NCBI RefSeq assembly: GCF_000002595.2
Contig: NC_057004.1
Span: forward strand, 5,444,405-5,508,404
Reading direction: 5' to 3'
Source: Chlamydomonas reinhardtii
Lineage: Eukaryota > Chlorophyta > Chlorophyceae > Chlamydomonadales > Chlamydomonadaceae
DNA: 64,000 nt
The notes beneath the pieces are model-generated. The model did not search any database and had not been told where the DNA came from. It saw nothing but the letters and a program-made list of their open reading frames with translations. The translations under genes and the position numbers were made by a program. Each line of letters starts with the position of its first letter. The stretch's first letter is position 1. Of this stretch, positions 1 to 8,976 are shown in pieces.

Positions 1-1953
1 GGCAGCTACATGAAGAAGCTGGCAGAGCGCACGCACCACCACATGGGGTGAGCACAAAGACGCGCCAACGTGTCAGCGACCGCGCGACCTCTGCTGGCAG
101 CTCCTCAGGAGACGGCTTGGGCGTCATACCACTGACGGGGTTGCACGTTGGTTTTCAGGTACCCTTACAACCTGGACTTCGACTACGGGCTGCTGGAGGG
201 CCTCACCAAGTACAGCATCAACAACCTGGGCGACCCGTTCATTGAGAGCAACTACGGTGTGCACTCTCGCGAGTTCGAGGTGGGTAGCTGACTCCGACAG
301 GCTGGCGCGGCGCAACCTGGCGCGCCGTGTTAAGGGGGTAGTCGAAGCGCCGCGGGCAGGGGCGCAGGTTCCGCGTCCCAAACCTATTGTAGCCAACAAT
401 AGCGGCATGTGCTTGACCGCTGTGTGGTCCTCCACAACGCAGGTGGGCGTGCTGAACTGGTTCGCGCGCCTCTGGGAGATCGATGAGGAGGAGTACTGGG
501 GCTACATCACCACCTGCGGCACGGAGGGCAACCTGCATGGCATCCTGGTGGGCCGCGAGAACTTCCCCGATGGCGTCATGTACGCCTCCAGCGAGTCCCA
601 CTACTCGGTGTTCAAGGCTGCGCGCATGTACCGCATGGAGGCTGAGAAGGTGCGCGTGCGCTGCTGGCGGCGTCTTGGGGTTTGCTGTGTGCGGCGCAGC
701 GCTGCGGGCGAACAGGCCGGCGCGCCACTGCCGAGCAACGTGGGCGCCATACGATACGGTAGGCACGGTGTGTGAATTAGCCCGACTTGCACCTGATGCA
801 ATGTGTCTTATTGTCCGGCGCGCACAGGTCCCCACCCTGGAGTCGGGCGAGATCAACTACGACGACCTGAAGGCTGCGCTGGTGAAGAACGCCGGCAAGC
901 CCGCCATCCTCAATGTCAACATCGGCACCACCGTCAAGGGTGCCGTGGACGACCTGGACCGTGTGCTGGAGGTGCTCAAGGTGGGTAGACAGGCAGCGCC
1001 CGTGTTTATGCAGGAATGAGACGGGACCTGTGGTGATTGAGGCCTGTTACGGGCACGAAAAGCGGCTGAAAGCGCACTCGTGGTAGCGTCTCAAGACTGC
1101 AGCAGACCCTTGCAGTTTCTCCCTTAACTTGTTCGCTCGTACACCTGCAGGAGGCGGGCTACACTGAGGACCGCTTCTACATTCACTGCGACGGCGCGCT
1201 GTTCGGCATGATGATGCCCTTCCTCAGCCGCGACGCGCCCATGGTCACCTTCCGCAAGCCCATCGGCTCCGTGTCGGTGTCAGGCCACAAGTTCGTGGGC
1301 GCGCCCGTGCCTTGCGGCGTCATTATCACCCGGTGAGTGCCATGCTGGACAGCCATCAGCCATGGCCAATCCTTTTGCGCCTGCCGATGCACTGCCGTCG
1401 CAAATGCGCACAGCAGCGCTGCTACGCTGTCGGCAACGTTGGATGGGCTTCACGCACCACCAGTCAAGGTTGACCGCCCACCTTGTCGCCCCGCGCCCCT
1501 AACAGCTTCAAGTACGTGATGGCGCTGTCGTCGGACGTGGAGTACCTCAACAGCCGCGACGCCACCATCATGGGCTCGCGCAACGGCCACGCGCCGGTGT
1601 ACCTGTGGTACACGCTCACGCGCAAGGGCTACGACGGCATGCGCCGCGATGTGGAGAAGTGCATGCGCAACGCGCATGTGCTGCAGCAGATGCTGGAGAG
1701 CGCCGGCATCCGCACCATGCTCAACGAGCTGTCCAACACCGTGGTGTTTGAGCGGCCGAAGGAGGAGGCGTTCGTGCGCAAGTGGCAGCTGGCGTGCGAG
1801 GGCGAGATCGCGCACGTGGTGGTCATGCCCAACATCACCGTGGAGAAGCTGGAGGAGTTCGTCGCCGACTACGTGCAGAGCCGCGCCCGCGTGTCCATTG
1901 CCGCTGCCAAGCGCGTTGCCTGCGAGGCAAAGGCGGCCGAGGAGGATGTGTAA
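1..1953 (+). CDS. SDC1: Serine decarboxylase (PLP-dependent, group II), 5' end outside window
   Basis: Exons 1-47, 159-279, 443-649, 828-980, 1151-1332 and 1506-1953, all GT-AG and in phase, give the last 385 residues; the start lies before base 1. The family removes CO2 from L-serine to make ethanolamine (the close relatives act on histidine), feeding phosphatidylethanolamine and, in this alga, betaine-lipid-related pools. Visible marks are CGTEGNLHG near the cofactor phosphate, the cofactor aspartate in HCDGALFG (residue ~190 of this fragment) and the Schiff-base lysine in [11 protein letters not shown] (~223), followed by [14 protein letters not shown]. The fragment ends in an Ala/Glu-rich tail and TAA. 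Histidine decarboxylase remains possible from sequence alone, but green-lineage members are serine enzymes. The family call is firm; the gene symbol is from memory. Confidence 0.9.
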
Positions 1954-2541
1954 TGTGAAGGAGAGAAATGTGGCGCGTGTTTGTACAGTGTGATAAGTAG
2001 TTGGCGAAGAGGTGGAGCGTGGTGGTTTTTGAAAAAGAAGACTTGCAGGCGTGGATTCATTCAGGGTGGAATGGGTGACAGAGTACCTCGACGTGACGAT
2101 TGGATTCCGCTGCGGGACGCTGTGGAAACCACCTTGACATTGACTGAGTGCTGTATTAGAGCGCCGCCTGGAAGGGCGTGTGTGGTCTGCGCGCGCGTTA
2201 TGTGGTATCTGAGCGTCGGGCGCTAAGATATGTTGGCATTAGTGAATTCGGACACGAACGGCTGCGGTGACAGAGATCCGGGCTTGGGCTGTGGAAACAC
2301 GTTGCTTGTGGGTGAGCCTCGTTTGGTGTGCGGGATCCCCAGTGTACTTGTATACGTTTTTGACGCAGAGCTCGGATTGTGGGGATGCACATTGTGTCCC
2401 TGCCAATAGATGACAATACTTGATACGGTATGACAACTGCACGACCCCTCACGTGCGGGGCTGTGTCAGTCGATGGGGTGTGCGTTGCGACCACCCCCGA
2501 CCCAAAGCGAAACTCCCACCAAGTTGGGCTATACAGTAGAT

Positions 2542-2546
2542 ATGTA
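2542..2546 (+). terminator. Poly(A) signal TGTAA of the serine decarboxylase gene
   Basis: TGTAA, the usual Chlamydomonas nuclear polyadenylation signal, about 590 bases after the stop codon. It implies a 3' UTR of 1954 to roughly 2560, which is a normal length here. Confidence 0.6.
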
Positions 2547-2774
2547 ACAACACGTTTGTTTTGCCCCTCCCATCAGTGCTGCATACCGGAAGCTACTTGT
2601 GAGCAGTGCAGCTCCTCTCAAATACGGAATACCGTTAAGCTGGTTCACGGTTGCGCTAAATTAGCGCTTGCCAACACGCACGAAGGTACACCTTCAGCCG
2701 GGCCCATGCTGGGCAGCCAGAAAGAACTCAGGCAAGTGCGTCCGTCCTAGACGCAAACTTAACACATGGCTTCG

Positions 2775-2839
2775 GCGTGTGGGGACGCCGCGTTGGCGAG
2801 AGCCAGGGATGGCCCTGATACCCGTGGAGGGCACTGTAT
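2775..2839 (+). repeat. Interspersed repeat fragment, copy 1
   Basis: About 65 bases starting gcgtgtgg and ending gcactgta reappear in reverse complement at 50858-50940 with a few substitutions and one short gap. Between the serine decarboxylase poly(A) signal and the mTERF stop (2560-3093) I see nothing else definable; part of it should be the 3' UTR of the minus-strand gene. Confidence 0.6.
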
Positions 2840-3093
2840 CGTGCACCAGCCTCTTGCCACAGCTCCAGCAAGGCGCTTAGGCGCCTCAACACCGCGTCAC
2901 TGCCACCAACGCCACGATTGAGGCACAATGCCTCGGATCCCAGGCCTCGGGCCCCCGGCGCTGCCGCCAACCCAGCGCCTCAAGCCACACGCTCCAGCAC
3001 ACGCACCCCCACTGCGCCCAGGGGTTCCTGACTGCGCCTCCAACTGCCCAACCTCACGTCGGCACTTGCGACAACCCGCCGCCAGCTTCCGCG

Positions 3094-4653
3094 TCAGCAG
3101 CTGGACGACTCCACGCCTTGCTGGAAGCGGCCCAGCAGGTTGACGGTGGCGCGGATGTCCTCATCGCTCTTGCCCAGCAGCTGCGGGTAGTAGGTCACCT
3201 GGGGAGGGGAAGGGGGGCCGCGTGTGTGTCATGTGTGACTAGTTGAGAACGCAGTAACGGAGACCCAGACCCAGGAAAGGGAGCTTCGGGATGGGGAACA
3301 AGCGGCCGACTTGTGGTGGTGAAGTTTACCGTGCTCCGATGCTCGGTAATCAAGGTGCGTGGGGGTGACGGGTTGTGGTGTGCATCCGAAGTGCGAGCGC
3401 ACCGTGTACAGCGATTGCCCGTTGGCAGGGTCACGGCCAGAGGACAGGAGGTGGCATACTAGTTTCACGATGGGACGTGCTGCCTGGTGAGCCCTTACAC
3501 AACCCTGTGCACACACGCCGACCCCCGCCGCCCGGCCCCGCCGCACCAACTGCGACGCCGCGCGCTCGTCCATGCCCAGCCGCCTGAAGGCCAGTATGGA
3601 CTCCCCCGCCTTGACCAGGTCTCCCTGCAGCAGCGCCTCCGGGGTCTGGCACAGCACGTGCTGCACCTGGGCCTGTGAGAAGGTTGCACGAGGGCGTTGA
3701 AGAGGAGTGTTGGCAGCAGTGCGGCATGAGGCGCGGACACTGGCGGTGTGCGGGGCATGAGGCGCGGACACTGGCCGTGTGCGGGGCGAGAGGCGCGGAC
3801 ACTGGCGGTGTGCGGGGCGTGAGGCGCGGACACTGGCGGTCTGCGGGGTTTGGCACTGAGCGCGGCATGTTTTGGAACGATTGTCAATTGCCGATTGCGG
3901 GCGGTGGCCGTCAGCGCGCCCACTCCATTGCGAGCCCAGTCCACTCGGAAATACTTACCCAGCGCACATGCACAGCCACCCTGCATTGGCTAGCGCACCG
4001 CCAGCTTTCCCCTACCACTACCAGGCCTACCCTACCACTTCCTCCAAATCGCAGGGCAGCTATCAGGCTTTGTACCTTGTTGAGCCCGAAGGCTGTGAGG
4101 AACTCGGTCCAGCTGGGCAGCTGGCAGCACAGCAGCGAGGGGTGGCGCACCACCAGAGCCCGCGCCGCGGACACGGAGCCTGCGTAGAAGACCAGTGTGG
4201 ACACCGATTGGACCAGGTCCGAGTCAGCGGAGGTGGCCCGCACCACCTCCTCCACGGCCGCATGCTGCTCCGCAGACAGCCCCAGCTCCGACAGCGCGTC
4301 GCGCGCTGCAGGCAGAGGTTGTGCAGGAACATGTTTGGGAGCTAGGTGGGCTGCTTTAGGCGGTCAGATAGTGATGCATGCATGCCAGAGGTGCCACAGG
4401 GGACGAAGGGGGGCCACGAAGCACGACGAAGCCCACCGTCACGCTCGGTCCCCGGAATGGCCTTGCTCCGCCGGCCATCTAACGCACCCGTGGCTCTGAG
4501 AGATGCTAATGACCCTGGACGACCTTGTTGAGCGTTTCTATGATGCAGACTTATGCGCGGACAGTTGGAACTGTTGGGGAACAATCGGATGGGCTTTAGA
4601 GCGCCTGGCCGACACAACGCTGGCCTTAGCAAGGGTGACAGCAATAATGGCAT
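3094..4653 (-). CDS. Small mTERF-domain protein, probably organellar
   Basis: Exons, in order of translation: 4653-4437, 4305-4076, 3672-3547, 3198-3094. Phases agree and the product is 225 residues. Residues 1-72 look like an organelle targeting peptide (MPLLLSPLLRPALCRPGALK, rich in Leu, Arg, Ser, no acidic residues). The rest is helical with mTERF signatures: LVVRHPSLLCCQLP, LVKAGESILAFRRLGMDE and VTYYPQLLGKSDEDIRATV. mTERF proteins bind organellar DNA or RNA and act in transcription termination, splicing or ribosome assembly. At 225 residues it is short for the family (usually 250-400) with few repeats. Exon 1 is the weakest part: it rests on transit-peptide character and matching phase only. 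Convergent with the serine decarboxylase gene. I see no clear TGTAA downstream on this strand. Confidence 0.65.
3724..3847. repeat. 31-bp minisatellite, four copies, in an mTERF intron
   Basis: Four head-to-tail units of 31 bases (gcatgaggcgcggacactgg and on), starting at 3724, 3755, 3786 and 3817 and differing by one to three bases. It lies in the intron between the second and third mTERF exons. Confidence 0.9.
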
Positions 4654-4782
4654 GTTGTTTGGTAGCACTCCCTTCTGCGCAACGCGCTCAGATTACGAGG
4701 AACACGGCAAAGAAACAAGTTAACATCGATACGCGACGGTGTCCGGCCGAGACGTTGTTTGTTGCATCTACCTTATAAGTGA

Positions 4783-5037
4783 ATGGTGTGAAAGTAATGC
4801 ACATGTAGGGCTGACAGAATGGCCGCGCAATACCCAGCATTTGGCACGCGGTCCCAGCCTTGCCCGCCCCCCGCCCACGCCCCACGCCCCTGCTGCTCGC
4901 CAGAGCCGCCGGCCCTACACAGCCGCAGTACTCCGGGCTGTAGCCACCGGCGTTTGATGTTGGTCTAGACGCCTCATGCGCTGTGCTGCCCGTGCAAACT
5001 CCGACCAAAAGCCAAAAGTGGGCCAAATACCGTATGG
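4783..5037 (+). repeat. ~250-bp interspersed repeat, copy A
   Basis: Runs from atggtgtgaaag to ccgtatgg and matches 10745-10988 on the same strand, with scattered substitutions and small length differences in a C-rich middle part. Both copies contain gactccgaccaaaagcc-like sequence and a segment ctccgggctgta. No reading frame is shared, so it is probably a non-autonomous transposable element or an end of a larger one. The stretch from here to 5585 (GC-rich, with ccggccggc-type clusters) holds no gene I can support. Confidence 0.75.
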
Positions 5038-5637
5038 TACATTCCGAGCTACATCAAACGCCACAACCAGTGCTCGTATCAGTTCGGGAGGGCCCCCCCG
5101 GCGAGCTCGATGCGACCGCAATGGCTATGGGGGAAGGGGCAAGCCAACACAGACACGCGCTGCCTACTGGTACGCCACGACGCTACGGGCACGGACACTA
5201 TTGATCTAGGCCGCATGCATGTCTACCTATTGCGCCCCCGGACCTAAAGGAGTTAGTGGGCCACATGGACTCGAATGCTTACTTCCGCGGCCGGCCCCCG
5301 CCCGGCCGGCCTGGCGGCCGTTGACAGCTTGGTGTCCGAGACGACGCGCGGCTTGGTGTCGACACGACTACGCCTTGATATTAACGCATTGTTTATTGAG
5401 CGCTAAGAGCTTTTCCATAGATACCAAACTTACACGCTAAATCGCGCCCCTGAGAATCGACCCCGCATTTAGGATTCAGGGTGATATCCATTGGCCACCA
5501 GAGGACTTGCAAGGCCCCACGCGCGCTCAAGAGCTTAATTTGGCTTTGACTATGCGTCACATTCCTTTATGATAAGCCCGAGCACGAAGCTCCACAAACC
5601 GTTGAAAGATTGCGCCTAGTGCGAATACCTGCACGGT

Positions 5638-5856
5638 ATGGTCTCTAGGGAGCGGGTTGTCAAGGCCGTGCACGCTGTGGCACCTCGCGGAAGCAGGGCA
5701 CGGCTACTTTTGTTCCTGGAATCGTTGCCGGCCGAGGAGCTGGCCCAGTCGTGCGTCACAGATGCAGACGACGATGAGCTAATCTACGATTACATTGCCC
5801 TAAAGGCCCAAGGTGCGTTGCTCAAGGCACAAGTGCGACTGATGGCGTGTAGGTGA
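5638..5856 (+). CDS. Small conserved ORF in the left palindrome arm
   Basis: 72 codons, starting MVSRERVVKAVHAVAPRGSR and ending VRLMACR, with an acidic middle (DADDDELIYDYIALK). The right arm holds the same frame on the other strand (6457-6681). Differences between copies are in frame, including one 3-codon difference, which hints that the frame was once selected, although near-identity of the arms alone could explain it. I do not recognise the protein; it is helical and charged and may be one exon of a transposon-encoded protein. Expression is unknown. Confidence 0.35.
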   Translation: MVSRERVVKAVHAVAPRGSRARLLLFLESLPAEELAQSCVTDADDDELIYDYIALKAQGALLKAQVRLMACR

Positions 5857-6456
5857 CCGTCGCGATGGCGGGGCCAGGGGCGGGGGTGGGGTACCAGGGC
5901 ACGCGTCCGAATACGAGCGTGTCGGCAGTGAGGAGGCGCGCGGCGGCGGGCGGGGGGGGGGGGGGGGGTCGTTCCAACAAGGCAGCCAACGCTCATAGCG
6001 ACGGATTGGGACTGAAAATGCCGTCCGCTAGCAATGGATCAGGACGCCCAGGATGCCGAGCTCATTGTCAGACGTTCGGAAGCTTTCGGCAAAGATGAGG
6101 CTTGGCAGCTGGCCGCTGCGGAAGCTTTTAGCAAGGCCTGTAGAACACCTTTAGGACACCGTGTAGAGCGTCGTGTGGCCTTTAAGCTAAACGCTTCCGC
6201 AGCGGCCAGCTGCCAAGCCTCATCTTTGCCGAAAGCTTCCGAAAGTCTGACAATGAGCTCGGCATCCTGGGCGTCCTGATCCATTGCTAGCGGACGACAC
6301 TTTCAGTCCCAATCCGTCACCATGAGCGTTGGCTGCCTTGTTGGAAAGATCCCCCCCCCCCGCCCGCCGCCGCGCGCCTCCTCACTGCCGACACGCTCGT
6401 ATTCGGACGCGTGCCCTGGTACCCCACCCCCGCCCCTGGCCCCGCCATCGCGACGG

Positions 6457-6681
6457 TCACCTACACGCCATCAGTCGCACTTGTGCCTTGCCACATCTCA
6501 GCAACGCACCTTGGGCCTTTAGGGCAATGTAATCGTAGATTAGCTCATCGTCGTCTGCATCTGTGATGCACTGGGCCAGCTCCTCGGCCGGCAACGATTC
6601 CAGGAACAAAAGTAGCCGTGCCCTGCTTCCGCGAGGTGCCACAGCGTGCACGGCCTTGACAACCCGCTCCCTAGAGACCAT
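6457..6681 (-). CDS. Small conserved ORF in the right palindrome arm
   Basis: 74 codons, mirror copy of the ORF at 5638-5856: same start and same end, with three extra residues (RCG) near the C-terminus and one substitution cluster (CITDAD against SCVTDAD). The third partial copy at 6754-7100 keeps the bases for the extra residues, so the shorter left-arm version is probably the derived one. No recognisable domain. Confidence 0.35.
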   Translation of the reverse strand: MVSRERVVKAVHAVAPRGSRARLLLFLESLPAEELAQCITDADDDELIYDYIALKAQGALLRCGKAQVRLMACR

Positions 6682-6753
6682 ACCGTGCAGGTATTCGCAC
6701 TAGGCGCAATCTTTCAACGGAGGCAATCGTTTGTGGAGCTTCCTGCTCCCCCC

Positions 6754-7100
6754 CATGCGCGTTGGCTGCCTTGTTGGAACGTTGTATGTGCTGCAGCCAG
6801 TGTTTGCGATTGAATGAAATGAATTTGTGTGGAAGGGAGACTGTAGGCACCAGAGTTACCGGTGCAACTTTGGAATTGGGCGGATGGGGTCAGAGCATGA
6901 AGTTCCTTGTGCTCCTCGCACACGCGTGCCATTTGCCCTATGATTATTCCCGCCCGCCCGCCGCCGCGCGCCTCCTCGCTGCCAACACGCTCGTATTCGA
7001 ACGCGTGCCCTGTTACCCGTGCCTGGTACCCCACCCCCGGCCCCGCCATCGCGACGGTCACCTACACGTTATCAGTCGCACTTGTGCCTTGCCACATCTC
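6754..7100 (+). repeat. Third, partial copy of the palindrome arm
   Basis: 6754-6780 and about 6945-7100 repeat the right-arm sequence (right-arm positions 6320-6500) in the same orientation; about 165 bases of unrelated sequence lie between. The match stops sharply at ccacatctc near 7100, where the reverse-transcriptase-like scrap begins. It shows that the palindrome unit is a mobile or amplified sequence. Confidence 0.75.
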
Positions 7101-7106
7101 GGCGCC

Positions 7107-7200
7107 CGCCGTGTGCACGTACGACGTCGAGCGCCTCTTCACCAACCTGCCCATCCGTACGTGCATTGATAGCCTGGTCAGCCTCTTCTCCTTTACGCAC
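7107..7200 (+). mobile_element. Reverse-transcriptase motif fragment, Penelope-like type
   Basis: A short open stretch encodes VCTYDVERLFTNLPIRTCID. This matches the conserved block of Penelope-like retroelement reverse transcriptases (consensus close to FDVxSLFTNvP). Only this one motif is seen, so it is a broken remnant. It abuts the third copy of the palindrome arm, which may mean that the arms are flanking or terminal sequence of the same family; that link is inference. Other non-LTR reverse transcriptases are less likely because the LFTN-P signature is typical of Penelope types. Confidence 0.5.
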
Positions 7201-7644
7201 GTCACCGATACACACACGCCACGCCCACGGGCACCCTTCGCATGTAACCTTCTCAGGTGGCAGCAGCACCGGTGCGCACCCAGACGCGGAGCACCCGCGC
7301 GACCAGCAGCAGGGTGAGGCTGCGTGGACGCCTGCTTGTGCTGCCTCTGGGTTGTGTGGAGGAATGGGGCTGTGGTGCTAGCCACGTGGACCTGGGGCAG
7401 GGCTGGGGGCTGGGGCTGGGTTTGCTTTTGTACGGTCGTTGGTAAACCCTGTACGGGAGTTAAGCAAATGATGTTGTGGATGCGCCAAGGCACCTGAACG
7501 GCACCAGGCACCTGCGCGGACACGCGCTCGACAAGAGGGGGCGGGGTGGTAGCAAGCCTTGTGTCTTGTTTCTTAGCTGCATGCCCTGATGGCTGAATGG
7601 GTCCCTGATGGCGCTCTGCCGGCCCTGCAGGCCCTGCCGGCGCA

Positions 7645-8976
7645 ATGGCCAGCCCAGAAGCCGCCTTGAGTAAGTCGAGCAAGGTGTATGGTGCGAGGTA
7701 GAGGCGCTATTGATGTATGTTACAAAGCAGTGAGCCGCTCCACACATGCCGCACATGTGCATATACCTATACAGCGCCACCACCTGCATATCGCACACGC
7801 GCTCTTACGCGCGGCGCCGGCGTGCGCATCCATCCCCGATGCACACCACCCGCCTGCAGACCTGGATTCGCTGTGCCCGCGCGGGGCGCAGGCCGCCAAG
7901 TGCGTCGTGAGCCGGCTCATGCACTTGGGCAAGTGCATCGGCACCGCAGTGCGCGTCGCGTGGGCTGCCGGCGACGAGCCCATGGGTGACATCGTGCTGA
8001 CGGCACGGCACTGCGTGGAGGAGGGCGGCGCCTGCCTGTCCGGCCTTTGCGCCTTTGACGGCGACCTGGCATTCCTGGCGGCACGGCCGGACCTGGACGT
8101 GGCCGTGTTCCGCGGCCCGCGGGGCCGCGGCCTCCGGCTGATGCAGCACGCGCTGCTGCCGGGCGGGGATATTTGGTTGCTGTCATTCCCCCTTCCGGTC
8201 GAGTTGGAGTTCGCTGCAACCAGTGCTGCCGCGGCCGGCGCTGGCGGGGCGGCGGCGGCGACGGCGGCAACGGCTGACGAGGTGCCAACGGTGGACAGGG
8301 GCACGGTTTCGAGGATCGGCCCCACCGGGCTTTCCGCCGTGGCATCTTTTAACACCGGTACGTGCCCAAACTTGTGTGGGTGGCGCACAAGGTGTCCAAT
8401 GCAAGGTCCGTTTGCGAGCGTGCGTTCAATTCTGTTTGCCTATCACATCCAACCACCTAAAGCACCTGACGTACGTTGCCCGCTGTTGCCGCCACCGCTA
8501 TTGCCAACTGTTTGCGCCAACACACCAACCTGCCGACAGGCATGCGCGACAGCTCGGGGGGCGCGGTGCTCTGCGGCCCCTGTGCACTGGCGGGGCTGTA
8601 CACCTGCTTGCTGTGGCACCTGCAAGGGCTCGGTGAGGCCGGCAGCAGCACCAGCAGTAGTAGCGGTGGCGCCAGCGCCAGCAGCACGCCGCCAGCCACG
8701 GTTGAGCGGGACCCCGCGTGCATGTGGACGCCGCCACCCGACGCTGCAGTGGACGCCGTGGATGCTGCCGCCGGGGACGTGGGGAAGGCGGCGGAGCTCA
8801 GCTGGATTAATATTCCGCACAAGAGCTGCGCGTCCATGTTCACGACCGCGACCGCACTGTGGCAGTTGCTGCAGCAAGTTGGTGAGGGGCCGCGCGACCC
8901 GTTGGAGGTAGCGCAGACGGCGGCTACCGCACTTACACGGCGCCTGACGAAGCGGGGACGCCGCTCCGAGAGGTAG
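7645..8976 (+). CDS. Trypsin-like serine protease (chymotrypsin fold)
   Basis: Exons 7645-7669 (donor GTAAGT), 7860-8357 and 8540-8976 splice in phase to 319 residues starting MASPEAALNLDSLCPRG. The triad is readable: His59 in IVLTARHCVE, Asp88 in DLDVAVF, and Ser180 in MRDSSGGAVLCGP. The serine motif forms only after the intron 8358-8539 is removed (a glycine codon is split across it), strong evidence that the gene is real and spliced. Low-complexity inserts follow the aspartate (Ala-rich, ~130-150) and the serine (Ser/Gly-rich, ~205-225). The C-terminus is basic (RRLTKRGRRSER). No signal peptide or membrane segment. Substrate unknown. It stands alone in a repeat-rich island, so it may be lineage-specific or carried by a mobile element. 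I find no TGTAA in the next kilobase. Confidence 0.75.

Larger units (their letters stand above)
5586..6742. repeat. Long near-perfect palindrome (inverted repeat, ~550-bp arms, 53-bp loop)
   Basis: Left arm 5586-6132 and right arm 6186-6742 are reverse complements with few mismatches, an 8-base and a 9-base length difference, and a variable poly-G/poly-C run (about 5950-5967 against 6351-6361). The arms are separated by 53 bases (6133-6185). Both arms carry the same small open frame (see next entries). An RNA read through the locus in either direction would fold into one hairpin of over 500 base pairs. Part of the right arm recurs in direct orientation at 6754-7100, so the unit is repetitive. 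It could be a foldback-type element, a head-to-head pair of one element, or a product of inverted duplication. Confidence 0.93.

Noticed and set aside
3094-4305. mTERF gene as a 5'-truncated pseudogene
   Set aside because: An upstream exon (4653-4437) with transit-peptide character joins in the correct phase, so a complete short gene is the simpler reading.
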